The notes under the pieces: generated by a model
The model's database searches: none
Told to the model about the DNA's origin: nothing
The model's input: the letters and a program-made list of their open reading frames with translations, nothing else
Translations under genes and position numbers: made by a program
Part shown: positions 1 through 12,886 of the stretch, one piece after another
How positions within the stretch are numbered: position 1 is the stretch's first letter
How the letters are laid out: each line of letters begins with the position of its first letter
Source of the DNA: Sulfuritalea sp.
GTDB lineage: Bacteria > Pseudomonadota > Gammaproteobacteria > Burkholderiales > Rhodocyclaceae
Reading direction: 5' to 3'
Assembly: GCA_030247575.1 (NCBI GenBank)
Contig: JAOTRV010000018.1
Location: forward strand, 1 to 64,000
Length of the DNA: 64,000 nucleotides

Positions 1-707
1 TCCTGCCGCACTTCAGCAAGCTGGGCTACCACTGCCACGCCATCGACCTCTCGGGTCACGGCGCGAGCGAGGGGCGCGAGAACCTCGACAGCTACGACCT
101 CGACCATTACGCCGCCGACGTCGCGCAAGTGGTCGCCGAACTGCCGGCCCCACCGGTGCTGATCGGGCATTCGATGGGCGCGCTGGTGGTGCAGCGCTAT
201 CTTGAAAAAGGCAACGCGGCCGCCGTGATCATGATGGCGCCGGTGCCGACCACCGGGCTGTCGGCCTGCACGATCCAGCTCACCCGCAAGCATCCCGACT
301 ATCTGAAGGAAGCGGGACGCGCGGTGCGCGGAAAGTACACTGAGAACACCGCCAGGGTCATGCGCGAAGTGTATTTCTCGCCTGACGTGACGCCCGAAGA
401 ATTCGCCGCCTTCAAGCCGCTGGTGCAGGACGAATCGACCACGGCAATCGCCGAAATGATGGCGCTGGCCTGGCGCCCGCCGATGCGCCGGCCGAAGATT
501 CCCGCGCTGGTCATGGGCGGCGAGCTCGATCAGTTGTTCCCGTCCAACCAGCTTCACTTCACCGCCTCCGGCTGGAACGCGGAGACCTGTGTCATCCCGC
601 GCGCCGGCCACATGATCATGATGGAGCCGCAATGGACCATCGCCGCCGACAGGATCGAAAGCTGGCTCGACCGCCGTCTCGGGCAAAAGCAGCCGGCCGC
701 CGCCTGA
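1..707 (+). CDS. alpha/beta hydrolase, 5' end cut by window edge
   Basis: This is the C-terminal part of an alpha/beta-fold hydrolase; the frame is already open at base 3, so its start lies outside the window. The nucleophile elbow GHSMG is at bases 165-179. A later GELDQLFP segment fits the catalytic Asp and RAGHMIMMEP fits the catalytic His, so the triad looks complete. A lid-like helical segment lies between the elbow and the Asp. The family covers esterases, lipases and lysophospholipase-like enzymes, and I cannot name the substrate. A palindromic repeat follows the stop codon directly. Confidence 0.8.
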   Translation, partial: LPHFSKLGYHCHAIDLSGHGASEGRENLDSYDLDHYAADVAQVVAELPAPPVLIGHSMGALVVQRYLEKGNAAAVIMMAPVPTTGLSACTIQLTRKHPDYLKEAGRAVRGKYTENTARVMREVYFSPDVTPEEFAAFKPLVQDESTTAIAEMMALAWRPPMRRPKIPALVMGGELDQLFPSNQLHFTASGWNAETCVIPRAGHMIMMEPQWTIAADRIESWLDRRLGQKQPAAA

Positions 708-711
708 AATA

Positions 712-781
712 CGTTCGCCCTGAGCCTGTCGAAGGGCGCGGGCTTCGACCGTTCGACAAGCTCACGGCTCAGCCCGAACGG
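712..781. repeat. imperfect inverted repeat, REP-like intergenic element
   Basis: The left arm (712-735, CGTTCGCCCTGAGCCTGTCG and onward) and the right arm (about 750-781, ending CTCAGCCCGAACGG) are near-perfect reverse complements. The right arm carries a six-base insertion. The TTCGACAAGCTCA core is a familiar dispersed palindrome in proteobacterial intergenic DNA. It may act as a transcription terminator or be a REP-type passenger. I saw only this copy in the window. Confidence 0.7.
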
Positions 782-841
782 TGATTGCAGTTTCGATCGC
801 TCCGCTTCAATAACTTGACCGCACGCAACGGACAGACCGCC

Positions 842-1516
842 ATGTTCAGCAAAGCCACCTTCAAGTTCCTCGACGAACTCGCCGCCAACAACGACCGCGC
901 CTGGTTCGAAGCCAACAAGCCGCGCTACGAAGCGCTGGTGCGCGAGCCGGCGCTGGATTTCATCGCCGCGATGGCCGATCCCCTGGCGAAGTTCGCCCCG
1001 CATTTCCGCGCCGAGCCGAAGAAGATGGGCGGCTCGCTGATGCGCGTGTTCCGCGACACGCGCTTCGCGCGCGACAAGAGCCCCTACAAGACCAACATCG
1101 GCATCCAGTTCCGCCACGAACTGGGCAAGGACGTCCATGCGCCCGGCTTCTACCTTCACATCGCGAGCGACGAATGCTTCTTCGCCGCCGGCTGCTGGCA
1201 TCCCGAGGCCGACATGCTGGGGCACATCCGCGACCTCATCACGGCCAATCCAGAACGCTGGTTCGCCGTGCGCGACGACAAGAAGTTCGCCGCACACTGG
1301 GCGCTGGCCGGCGACAGCCTGATGCGGCCGCCGCGCGGCTATGCCGCCGAGCACCCGGCGATCGACGATCTCAAGCGCAAGGACTTCATCGGTCTCGCGC
1401 CGCTGTCCTTCTCCGATGCCACCGGAGCGGGACTGGTCAAGCTCGCGGCCGAGCGCTTCGCCACCGCGGCGCCGCTGATGAAGTTCCTCTGCGAGGCGCA
1501 GGGCGTCCAGTACTGA
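842..1516 (+). CDS. DUF2461 (TIGR02453) family protein
   Basis: A 224-residue protein matching the DUF2461/TIGR02453 family by its opening FSKATFKFLDELAANNDRAW and the later RDTRFARDKSPYKTNIG block. The function of this family is unknown to me. The frame is open further upstream to 785, but ATG 842 is preferred because homologous proteins begin at the FSxxTFxFL segment and the extra residues would run into the repeat region. It is followed after 31 bases by truC, so the two may be co-transcribed. Confidence 0.8.
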   Translation: MFSKATFKFLDELAANNDRAWFEANKPRYEALVREPALDFIAAMADPLAKFAPHFRAEPKKMGGSLMRVFRDTRFARDKSPYKTNIGIQFRHELGKDVHAPGFYLHIASDECFFAAGCWHPEADMLGHIRDLITANPERWFAVRDDKKFAAHWALAGDSLMRPPRGYAAEHPAIDDLKRKDFIGLAPLSFSDATGAGLVKLAAERFATAAPLMKFLCEAQGVQY

Positions 1517-1547
1517 ATCCGGCGCGCCGCAACGTACCCGCCGCGCC

Positions 1548-2282
1548 ATGCTCGACATTCTCTACCGCGACGATTTTCTCGTCGCGATCGACAAGCCCGC
1601 CGGCCTGCTGGTTCATCGCAGCGACATCGACCGCCACGAAACGCGCTTCGCCGTGCAACTCCTGCGCGACCAGATCGGGCGGCGCGTGCACCCGCTGCAT
1701 CGGCTCGACAAAGGCACCTCGGGCGTGCTGCTGTTCGCACTCGAAAAGGACAGCGCGCGCGAGGTCGGCGGGCAGTTCCAGCGCGACGAAGTCGGGAAAC
1801 GCTACCTTGCCATCGTGCGTGGCTGGCCGCCCGAATCCGGCACCATCGACCATCCGCTGTCGCGCCAGTTCGACGACTACGGCCGCAAGTTAAGTCCCGG
1901 CAGCGCCACGGAGCCCCCGCCCGCCGTCACCGGATACCGCCGCCTGGCCACCGTCGAACTTCCCGACACCGTCGACCGCTACCCGAGTTCGCGCTATGCG
2001 CTGGTGGAACTTATGCCGAAAACCGGTCGCCAGCACCAGTTGCGCCGCCACATGAAGCACATCGCACACCCCATCATCGGCGATGCCACCTGGGGCAAAG
2101 GCATCCACAACCGCTTCTTTCAGCAGCGCTTCAACTGCCACCGCCTGCTGCTGGCCTGCACCCGGCTCGAACTGCGGCATCCGCAGGATGGCCGTGCGCT
2201 GTCGATCGCCGCGCCGCTCGAAGACAGCTTTGCGGCCGTGATAAGTGCTCTGGGGTGGGACGGGGTTCGCGAGCTGGCGTGA
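1548..2282 (+). CDS. truC: tRNA pseudouridine(65) synthase TruC
   Basis: A 244-residue RluA-family pseudouridine synthase. The catalytic motif HRLDKGTSG is at residues 51-59, with Asp54 as the expected nucleophile, and the KTGRQHQLRRH block forms the second conserved core motif. Overall length and the short N-terminus, with no S4 domain, fit TruC, which makes pseudouridine 65 in tRNA-Ile and tRNA-Asp, better than RluA, RluC or RluD. The assignment to TruC rests on remembered similarity to the E. coli protein along its length, including the IGDATWGKG-type segment. Confidence 0.87.
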   Translation: MLDILYRDDFLVAIDKPAGLLVHRSDIDRHETRFAVQLLRDQIGRRVHPLHRLDKGTSGVLLFALEKDSAREVGGQFQRDEVGKRYLAIVRGWPPESGTIDHPLSRQFDDYGRKLSPGSATEPPPAVTGYRRLATVELPDTVDRYPSSRYALVELMPKTGRQHQLRRHMKHIAHPIIGDATWGKGIHNRFFQQRFNCHRLLLACTRLELRHPQDGRALSIAAPLEDSFAAVISALGWDGVRELA

Positions 2283-2290
2283 GTGGCAAG

Positions 2291-2313
2291 AGTCGGCGCT
2301 GTCGGTACGGCGA
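2291..2313 (+). repeat. dispersed 23-bp repeat, copy 1
   Basis: First of ten copies of a repeat with consensus AGTMGRCGCYGRCG followed by NNACGGCGA. The outer GTCGRCG and CGGCGAC arms can pair with one mismatch. This copy is intergenic, between truC and the RlmI-like gene, and is preceded by the GCAAG found at other copies. Confidence 0.7.
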
Positions 2314-2398
2314 CGGGATGCCCGCATGCGCGTAAGATATCGGCCTTTCCGTGGTCGCCGCCTTGCCGCAATGACCTCCCCCTTGCCGAGAAGCCACC

Positions 2399-3415
2399 AT
2401 GCCTGATGCCCTCGTTCCACTGCTCGCGAAAGCATTCGATGCCCGCGCCGACCTCCTGCCGCGCCTGCATGCCGAGCAGACCGACGCCTACCGCCTGTTC
2501 CACGGCAGCGTCGAGGGCCATCCCGGCCTGACCATCGACCGATACGGCGAACTGCTGCTGGTGCAGTGCTTTCACAGCCCGCTGGCGCCGGAAACACTGG
2601 CGGCACTGGAAAGCTTCTACGCGGACAAGTTGCCGGGCTTGACGCTGGTCTACAACGATCGCAGCCATGCCAATTCGCGCATCGGCAATCCGCTGCTGGG
2701 CGATCAGCTCGAAGCCGCGATGATGGCGCGCGAGATGCACGAGATGGGCGTCACCTACCGCATCGCGGGGCGCCATGCCGGGCAGGACCCGTGGCTGTTT
2801 CTCGACCTGCGCGCCGCACGGCGGCGCGTCATGCAGGAAGCGCCGGGCAAGTCGCTGCTCAACCTGTTCGCCTACACCTGCGGCGTCGGCGTCGCGGCGG
2901 CGAAGGCCGGAGCGCGCTTCGTCGTCAATGTCGATTTCGCCGATTCCAGCATCATGATCGGCAAGGAGAATGCGCGCCTCAACGACCTGCCGGTGCGCCC
3001 GCGCTTCGTCAAGTGCGACGCCTTCGCCGCGATGCGTCAATACGCGGGCATCGGCCAGCCCGAGCGGGTGCGCGGCAAGGTCATGCCTCCCTTTCCCAAG
3101 CTGGAGGCGCAAGCCTTCGACCTGGTGTTCCTCGATCCGCCGCGCTATGCCAAGAGCCCCTTCGGCGTGGTGGATCTGATCAACGACTACGCCTCGGTGT
3201 TCAAGCCGGCCCTGCTGTGCACCAGCCCGGGCGGCACGCTGATCTGCACCAACAACGTGGCCGACGTGAAGCGCGACGCATGGCTCGACCAGTTGCAGCG
3301 CAGCGCCGCCAAGGCCGGCCGGCCGATCCGCGAGACGGAATGGATCATGCCGGAGGCCGATTTCCCGAGTTCCGACGGCCAGCCGCCGCTCAAGATCGCC
3401 CTGCTGCGGGTCTGA
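2399..3415 (+). CDS. RlmI/RlmK-like class I SAM-dependent methyltransferase
   Basis: A 338-residue methyltransferase. The SAM-binding motif I, NLFAYTCGVG, is at residues 155-164, and the substrate motif DPPRYAKSP is at 246-254. The arrangement resembles the 23S rRNA m5C1962 methyltransferase RlmI and relatives. The N-terminus has the EGHPGLTIDRYG strand of that family but no convincing PUA domain, so the rRNA position it modifies is uncertain. It lies in a run of RNA-related genes (truC before, deaD after) and ends 16 bases before the thioredoxin-like gene, suggesting co-transcription. Confidence 0.78.
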   Translation: MPDALVPLLAKAFDARADLLPRLHAEQTDAYRLFHGSVEGHPGLTIDRYGELLLVQCFHSPLAPETLAALESFYADKLPGLTLVYNDRSHANSRIGNPLLGDQLEAAMMAREMHEMGVTYRIAGRHAGQDPWLFLDLRAARRRVMQEAPGKSLLNLFAYTCGVGVAAAKAGARFVVNVDFADSSIMIGKENARLNDLPVRPRFVKCDAFAAMRQYAGIGQPERVRGKVMPPFPKLEAQAFDLVFLDPPRYAKSPFGVVDLINDYASVFKPALLCTSPGGTLICTNNVADVKRDAWLDQLQRSAAKAGRPIRETEWIMPEADFPSSDGQPPLKIALLRV

Positions 3416-3431
3416 GGCAGGAGAGAGCACG

Positions 3432-3803
3432 ATGCATTCGAAGCACGAAGCCACAGCCACGATCTTCGACGTCACCGAAGAAGATTTCGACACCGCAGTC
3501 GTAGCGCGTTCGCAGCAGACCCCGGTGCTGGTCGACATCGGCGCCGACTGGTGCGCACCCTGCGTCGTGCTGGGACCGCTGCTGCACCGTCTGGCGCAGG
3601 GCTACGGCGGCGCCTTCCTGCTGGCCAATGTCGATGCCGACGAGAACATGCGCATCGCCGGCAGGCACAAGGTGCGCGGCTTTCCGACCGTGATCGCCTA
3701 CAGCCGGGGCGTCGAAATCGACCGCTTCCATAGCGCGCAGACCGCGGGTTTCTTGCGCAAATTCATCGACAGCGTGATCGAACGGCACGGCGCCGGCGAA
3801 TAA
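3432..3803 (+). CDS. thioredoxin-fold protein with WCAPC active site
   Basis: A 123-residue single-domain thioredoxin-like protein without a signal peptide, so probably cytoplasmic. The redox motif WCAPC is at residues 40-44 and the cis-proline in RGFPT is Pro85. Sequence style resembles the N-terminal domain of the co-chaperone YbbN/CnoX, but the tetratricopeptide part is absent. It lies 16 bases after the methyltransferase gene with GGAGAG as ribosome-binding site. It is most likely a general disulfide reductase or thiol chaperone; I cannot name a specific partner. Confidence 0.78.
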   Translation: MHSKHEATATIFDVTEEDFDTAVVARSQQTPVLVDIGADWCAPCVVLGPLLHRLAQGYGGAFLLANVDADENMRIAGRHKVRGFPTVIAYSRGVEIDRFHSAQTAGFLRKFIDSVIERHGAGE

Positions 3804-3911
3804 GTTCGGGCTTTTTGCCTCCGATTCTGCGATAATGCGCGGTTCTCCGGCCGAATTGCCTTCCTCCGGCCCGCCTTCCCCCCGAAATTTCCTGCCGCAC
3901 GCAGGCACGCC

Positions 3912-5774
3912 ATGACCACCTCCCAAGAAAATATCCCCACCGGGTTCGATACCCTAGGGCTCGCCCAGCCATTGCTGAAGGCCCTCGCCGACGTCGGCTA
4001 CGAAACCCCCTCGCCGATCCAGGCCGCCTGCATCCCGCCGCTGCTGGCCGGACACGACCTGCTCGGCGAAGCTCAGACCGGCACCGGCAAGACCGCCGCC
4101 TTCGCCCTGCCGCTGCTGCAGAAGATCGACCTCAAGCGCGCCGTGCCGCAGGCGCTGATCCTGACGCCGACCCGCGAACTGGCGATCCAGGTCGCCGAGG
4201 CGCTGCAGAAGTACGCCCACCACATGCCCGGCTTCCACGTGCTGCCGATCTACGGCGGCCAGAGCATGGTGGTGCAGTTGCGCGCGCTGTCGCGCGGCAC
4301 CCATGTCATCGTCGGCACCCCGGGGCGCGTCATGGACCACCTGGAGCGCAAGAGCCTGGTGCTCGACAAGCTGCAGATGCTGGTGCTCGACGAAGCCGAC
4401 GAGATGCTGCGCATGGGCTTCATCGACGACGTCAAGTGGATCCTCGAACACACCCCGGCCGAGCGCCAAACCGCGTTGTTCTCGGCCACCATGCCGGACG
4501 TGATCCGCCGCGTGGCGCGCGAGCACCTGCGCGAGCCGCAGGAAATCAAGATCCGCTCGGCTACCTCGACCGTGGTCACCACCAGCCAGTCCTACTGCCA
4601 GACGCACACCGGGCAGAAACTCGAAGCGCTGACGCGCATCCTCGAAGTGGAGGACGACTTCGATGCCGCCATCATCTTCGTGCGCACCAAGACCGCCACC
4701 GTCGAACTCGCCGACAAGCTGGAGGCGCGCGGCTATTCGGTCGCGGCGCTCAACGGCGACCTGACCCAGGGCCTGCGCGAGCAGGTGATCGAACGCCTCA
4801 AGGCCGGCACCATCGACATCGTGGTCGCCACCGACGTCGCCGCGCGCGGCCTCGACGTGGCGCGCATCAGCCACGTCATCAACTACGACGTGCCCTACGA
4901 CACCGAGGCCTACGTGCATCGCATCGGCCGCACCGGCCGCGCCGGCCGCACCGGCCGCGCCATCCTGTTCCTGGCGCCGCGCGAGATGTACATGCTCAAG
5001 CTGATCGAGCGCGCCACCAAGCAGAAGATCACCGCGCTGACCATGCCGACGCCGGGCGAGGTAGCCAATCGCCGCGTCGCGCAGTTTACGCAGCAGGTGG
5101 TGGACATTATCAAGACCGAGAAGCTGGATTTCTTCTTCGACGTGGTGCGCCGCATGGAAGGCGAGCAGGACATCGCCGCCCGCGAGATCGCCGCCGCGCT
5201 GGCCTGGCTGGCGACACGCGAGCGTCCGCTGCAGATGCCAGGGGCCAATGACCATGCACCGCGTGACGCTGCTTCGACGCCGGCCGCCGTGCCGTCAGCG
5301 TCGACTTTCGAGCGCAAGCCGGCTCGCGCCAAATCCGACGAAAGCACCCCGGCCGCCGAACCGCGCCGCGAGCGTCCGGCCGCCCGCAGCGATACCCCGG
5401 TCCAGCAGCGCACATTCGTGCCCGGCACGCTGGCGCGCTATCGCATCGAGATCGGCCGCAACCAGGGTGTTCTGCCCAAGGAAATCGTCGGCGCCATCGC
5501 CAACGAAGCGGGCATCGCCGGCAAGGATATCGGCCAGATCAATCTGTTCGACGACTACAGTTCGGTGGAACTGCCGGCCAACCTGCCGGCCGACCTGATG
5601 GACATCCTGCGCCGCATCCGCGTGCGCCAGTTCGCGCTCAAGACGCGCGCCATGGAGCCCGGCGAGTTCGTCGATACCCGCCCGCCGCGCCGCGCGCCGC
5701 CCGCCGGCAAGAAGCCGGACTGGAAGAAGCCCGCTGGCGCCAAGCCCGAATGGAAGGCAAAACGCGAACGTTAA
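3912..5774 (+). CDS. deaD: DEAD-box ATP-dependent RNA helicase DeaD/CsdA
   Basis: A 620-residue DEAD-box helicase. Motif I AQTGTGKT is at residues 54-61, PTRELA at 86-91, DEAD at 160-163, SAT at 191-193, ARGLD at 311-315 and HRIGRTGR at 336-343. A DbpA/CsdA-type RNA-binding domain spans roughly 505-580 and a Lys/Arg/Pro-rich tail follows. This is the layout of DeaD, which acts in ribosome assembly and mRNA unwinding in the cold. The low-complexity linker at about 450-500 contains a copy of the dispersed 23-bp repeat (residues about 459-465). A GATAAT at 3831-3836 is a possible -10 without a clear -35. Confidence 0.92.
   Translation: MTTSQENIPTGFDTLGLAQPLLKALADVGYETPSPIQAACIPPLLAGHDLLGEAQTGTGKTAAFALPLLQKIDLKRAVPQALILTPTRELAIQVAEALQKYAHHMPGFHVLPIYGGQSMVVQLRALSRGTHVIVGTPGRVMDHLERKSLVLDKLQMLVLDEADEMLRMGFIDDVKWILEHTPAERQTALFSATMPDVIRRVAREHLREPQEIKIRSATSTVVTTSQSYCQTHTGQKLEALTRILEVEDDFDAAIIFVRTKTATVELADKLEARGYSVAALNGDLTQGLREQVIERLKAGTIDIVVATDVAARGLDVARISHVINYDVPYDTEAYVHRIGRTGRAGRTGRAILFLAPREMYMLKLIERATKQKITALTMPTPGEVANRRVAQFTQQVVDIIKTEKLDFFFDVVRRMEGEQDIAAREIAAALAWLATRERPLQMPGANDHAPRDAASTPAAVPSASTFERKPARAKSDESTPAAEPRRERPAARSDTPVQQRTFVPGTLARYRIEIGRNQGVLPKEIVGAIANEAGIAGKDIGQINLFDDYSSVELPANLPADLMDILRRIRVRQFALKTRAMEPGEFVDTRPPRRAPPAGKKPDWKKPAGAKPEWKAKRER
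5284..5306 (-). repeat. dispersed 23-bp repeat, copy 2, inside deaD linker
   Basis: Reverse-complement copy of the dispersed repeat, read in frame as Ala-Val-Pro-Ser-Ala-Ser-Thr within the disordered linker of DeaD. It uses the same translation frame as the copy inside mnmC. Confidence 0.55.
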
Positions 5775-5794
5775 GCGTCGGAAGAGGAGTTCTC

Positions 5795-6319
5795 ATGCCC
5801 ATCTACAGCATCGGCGACCGCAAACCCTCGCTGGGCAGGGATGCCTGGGTCGCCCCCAACGCCACGATCATCGGCGACGTTCAACTTGGCGACAACGTCA
5901 GCATCTGGTGGAATGCCGTGCTGCGCGGCGACAACGACACCATCAGTATCGGCGCCAACACGAATATTCAGGACGGTTCGGTGCTGCACGCCGACGCAGG
6001 CGTGCCGCTGACCATCGGCGCCAACGTCACCGTCGGCCACATGGTGATGCTGCACGGCTGCACCATCGGCGAGCAGTCTCTGATCGGCATCAAGTCGGTG
6101 ATTCTGAACAAGGCGGTGATCGGCCGCCATTGCATCATCGGCGCCAACTCGCTGATCCCCGAAGGCAAGGTCATCCCGGATCGCTCGCTGGTAATGGGCT
6201 CGCCGGGCAAGGTGGTACGCCAGCTGAGCGACGCGGAAGTGGCGTTCCTGCATGGCGCCGCCCAGGGCTATGTGGCGAATGCGTTGCGCTACCGCAGCGC
6301 ACTGAAACAGGAAGACTGA
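5795..6319 (+). CDS. gamma-carbonic anhydrase family protein
   Basis: A 174-residue left-handed beta-helix protein with hexapeptide repeats (for example GDVQLG, IGANVTVG, IGRHCIIG). The metal-ligand histidines are in VLHADAG and VGHMVMLHG. It belongs to the gamma-carbonic anhydrase/YrdA/PaaY group of trimeric zinc enzymes; many members lack measurable activity. ATG 5795 is chosen because GAAGAGGAG sits 6 bases upstream; the longer frame would overlap deaD. It converges on ftsB with a single base between the stops. Confidence 0.85.
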   Translation: MPIYSIGDRKPSLGRDAWVAPNATIIGDVQLGDNVSIWWNAVLRGDNDTISIGANTNIQDGSVLHADAGVPLTIGANVTVGHMVMLHGCTIGEQSLIGIKSVILNKAVIGRHCIIGANSLIPEGKVIPDRSLVMGSPGKVVRQLSDAEVAFLHGAAQGYVANALRYRSALKQED

Positions 6320-6320
6320 G

Positions 6321-6674
6321 TCAGCGCGGCGCGGCGGGTTTCGCCGCGGGTTTCAACGTCGATGACGGCGCCGGCGACGGCTGCGACGAAGGCGCGAGCA
6401 GCGCCTTCTGCGGCACCTGGACGAAAATCTCGCCCTCCTTGATCATGCCCAATTCATAGCGGGCGCGCTCTTCGATCGCCTCGTAGCCCGACTTGAGGTC
6501 GCGCACCTCGGCATCCAGCGCGGCATTGCGCTGCTCCAGCTTCTGGTTGCTCTCGCGCTGCGCCTGCAACTGGCGGTCGTAGTCCCAGACGCGGAGCCAG
6601 CCGCCCTTGCCCAGCCACAATGGATACTGCAGCAGGGCGATGAGGACGACCAGCACCAGCGTCGGCCAGTTCAT
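6321..6674 (-). CDS. ftsB: cell division protein FtsB
   Basis: A 117-residue bitopic membrane protein: one transmembrane helix at about residues 4-20, then a coiled coil ([20 protein letters not shown]) and the conserved [14 protein letters not shown] motif. This is the FtsB/DivIC family, which with FtsL and FtsQ recruits and activates the septal peptidoglycan synthase. The Pro/Ala/Ser-rich tail is longer than in E. coli. It lies 18 bases after eno on the same strand, the usual eno-ftsB pairing in proteobacteria. Confidence 0.9.
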   Translation of the reverse strand: MNWPTLVLVVLIALLQYPLWLGKGGWLRVWDYDRQLQAQRESNQKLEQRNAALDAEVRDLKSGYEAIEERARYELGMIKEGEIFVQVPQKALLAPSSQPSPAPSSTLKPAAKPAAPR

Positions 6675-6692
6675 CGCTAATCGCCGCGGGGC

Positions 6693-8291
<1,599 letters not shown>

Positions 8292-8295
<4 letters not shown>

Positions 8296-9122
8296 TCCGT
8301 CATTCCTTTGTGCTTGACCAGCGCGTCCAGTTCAACGAGCTGCTCGAGCAGGGCGCTCATTCCCGGCAGCGGCCATGCATTGGGACCATCCGACAGCGCC
8401 TTGGCCGGATCGGGATGCGTCTCCATGAACAGGCCGGAGATGCCGACCGCCACCGCGGCCCGCGCCAGCAGCGGCACGAATTCGCGCTGACCGCCGCTCT
8501 TGTCGCCCTGCCCGCCCGGCAGCTGCACCGAATGGGTGGCGTCGAAGACCACCGGGCAGCCCGTTTCGCGCATGATCGCCAGGCTGCGCATGTCGGACAC
8601 CAGGTTGTTGTAGCCGAAGGAAGCGCCCCGTTCGCAGACCATGATGCTGTCTGCCCCGGCATTGGCTTCCTTCGCCTTCAGCACCACCTGCTTCATGTCG
8701 CCGGGTGCCATGAACTGGCCCTTCTTGATATTCACCGGCTTGCCCGACGCCGCGCAGGCCTGGATGAAGTCGGTCTGGCGGCAGAGAAACGCCGGCGTCT
8801 GCAGCACGTCGACCACAGCCGCGACCGCGGCGACCTCGTGTTCCGCATGCACGTCGGTCAGCACCGGCACGCCGATGCGCTTCTTGACGTCGGCGAGGAT
8901 GTCCAGCCCCTGCTCCATGCCCAGGCCGCGGAAGGACTTGCCCGAGCTGCGGTTGGCCTTGTCGTAGGACGACTTGTAGATGAAGTTCAGGCCCAGCTTG
9001 CGGCAGATGTCGCGCAATTGCCCGGCGGTATCGAGCGCCATCTCGCGCGATTCGATGACGCAGGGGCCGGCGATCAGGAACAGCGGGCGGTCGAGGCCGA
9101 CCTCAAAGCCGCACAGCTTCAT
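8292..9122 (-). CDS. kdsA: 3-deoxy-8-phosphooctulonate synthase KdsA
   Basis: A 276-residue KDO-8-phosphate synthase, condensing phosphoenolpyruvate with arabinose-5-phosphate for lipopolysaccharide inner core synthesis in the cytoplasm. Family signatures include [55 protein letters not shown] and [12 protein letters not shown]. The asparagine-containing form of the KANRSS/VNIKK region fits the metal-independent class. It follows pyrG by 31 bases; the pyrG-kdsA-eno order is common in proteobacteria. Confidence 0.95.
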
Positions 9123-9153
9123 GCTGCGGCTTTCCGTGATGGATCGCAGAGCT

Positions 9154-11647
<2,494 letters not shown>

Positions 11648-11781
11648 GGCAATTGGATTGGAGTCGAAAATGGCGAGGCTATCACATCACCCCTCCGGGC
11701 GGATTCCGACTGCCGAACGGGGCAGAAGCCGTCGTGCGCAGCGCGTATAATTCCATTCTTTCGCCCCACGCAGGAACCGTC

Positions 11782-12886
11782 ATGGAAGCCGAACGCATCA
11801 ACGCCGTTGCCAACCGTATCGCCGACCTTTCCGGTCGCAGCGAGCAACTGCGGAGGTATCTTTGACTACGACGGAAAAGCAGAAAAACTCGCCGAACTGA
11901 ATCAGGTCCTCGAAGACCCGAAACTCTGGGACGACGCCGAGCGCGCCCAAACGCTGGGGCGCGAGAAGAAATCCCTCGAAGCCGTGGTCGAAACGCTTTC
12001 CGGCGTAAGCAGCGGCCTTGCCGAAGCCCGCGGACTGTTCGAACTGGCGCGCGACGAAGACGACGAAGAGACGATGGCGGCCGTGGAAGCCGACCTCGAC
12101 GCGGTCGAAAAGCGGGTCGCCGACCTCGAATTCCGCCGCATGTTCAACAATCCGGCCGACCCCAACAACTGCTTCATCGACATCCAGGCCGGTGCCGGCG
12201 GCACCGAAGCCTGCGACTGGGCCTCGATGCTGCTGCGCCAGTACCTGAAATACTGCGAGCGCAAGGGCTTCAAGACCGAGCTGCTGGAGCAAACCGACGG
12301 CGACGTGGCCGGCATCCGCAGCGCCTCGATCAAGGTCGAGGGCGACTACGCCTACGGCTTTCTGCGTACCGAAACCGGCGTGCATCGGCTGGTGCGCAAA
12401 TCGCCCTTCGACTCCTCGGGCGGCCGCCACACCAGCTTCGCCAGCCTCTACGTGTATCCCGAGATCGACGACTCGATCGAGGTCGAGATCAATCCCGCCG
12501 ACCTGCGCACCGACACCTTCCGCGCCTCGGGCGCCGGCGGCCAGCACATCAACAAGACCGACTCCGCAATCCGCATCACCCACGTCCCCACCGGCATCGT
12601 CGTGCAGTGCCAGAGCGACCGCTCGCAGCACCGCAACCGCGCCGAGGCGATGGCGATGCTGAAGTCGCGCCTCTACGAGCTCGAACTGCGCAAGCGCCAG
12701 GCCGAAGCCGACAAGCTCGAAGCCGGCAAGACCGACGTCGGCTGGGGCCACCAGATCCGCAGCTACGTGCTGGACAATTCCCGCATCAAGGACCTGCGCA
12801 CCAATGTCGAAATCTCCGCCACGCAGAAGGTGCTCGACGGCGACCTCGACCAATTTATTGAAGCCAGCCTGAAGCAGGGCGTGTAA
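11782..12886 (+). CDS. prfB: peptide chain release factor 2, programmed +1 frameshift
   Basis: RF2 recognises UGA and UAA stops. The gene is read in two frames: codons 1-27 from ATG 11782 end at CTT (11860-11862) followed by in-frame UGA (11863-11865), and the rest continues in the +1 frame from GAC 11864 to TAA 12884-12886. The joined product is 367 residues, the normal RF2 length. The second frame has [12 protein letters not shown], containing the SPF codon-recognition tripeptide, and [14 protein letters not shown] with the catalytic GGQ. TATAAT at 11746-11751 is a likely -10. The SEC-C gene starts immediately after the stop. Confidence 0.95.
11852..11866 (+). promoter_or_regulatory. prfB autoregulatory frameshift signal
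   Basis: GGAGG (11852-11856), spacer TAT, slippery CTT (11860-11862), then TGA C (11863-11866). This matches the classic RF2 arrangement, in which an internal Shine-Dalgarno-like element three bases before CTT promotes +1 slippage when RF2 is scarce. The UGA is followed by C, the weak termination context of the known site. Confidence 0.93.

Noticed and set aside
2120-3538. 472-codon leftward frame opposite the RlmI-like gene
   Set aside because: Antisense shadow, no recognisable domain, covers two real plus-strand genes.
4133-4155. Additional copy of the dispersed repeat early in deaD
   Set aside because: Only about 16 of 22 positions agree and it lies in the conserved helicase core.
11653-11865. 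prfB as a pseudogene broken by an early UGA
   Set aside because: The UGA is the programmed frameshift site with all required signals; the joined frames give a full RF2.
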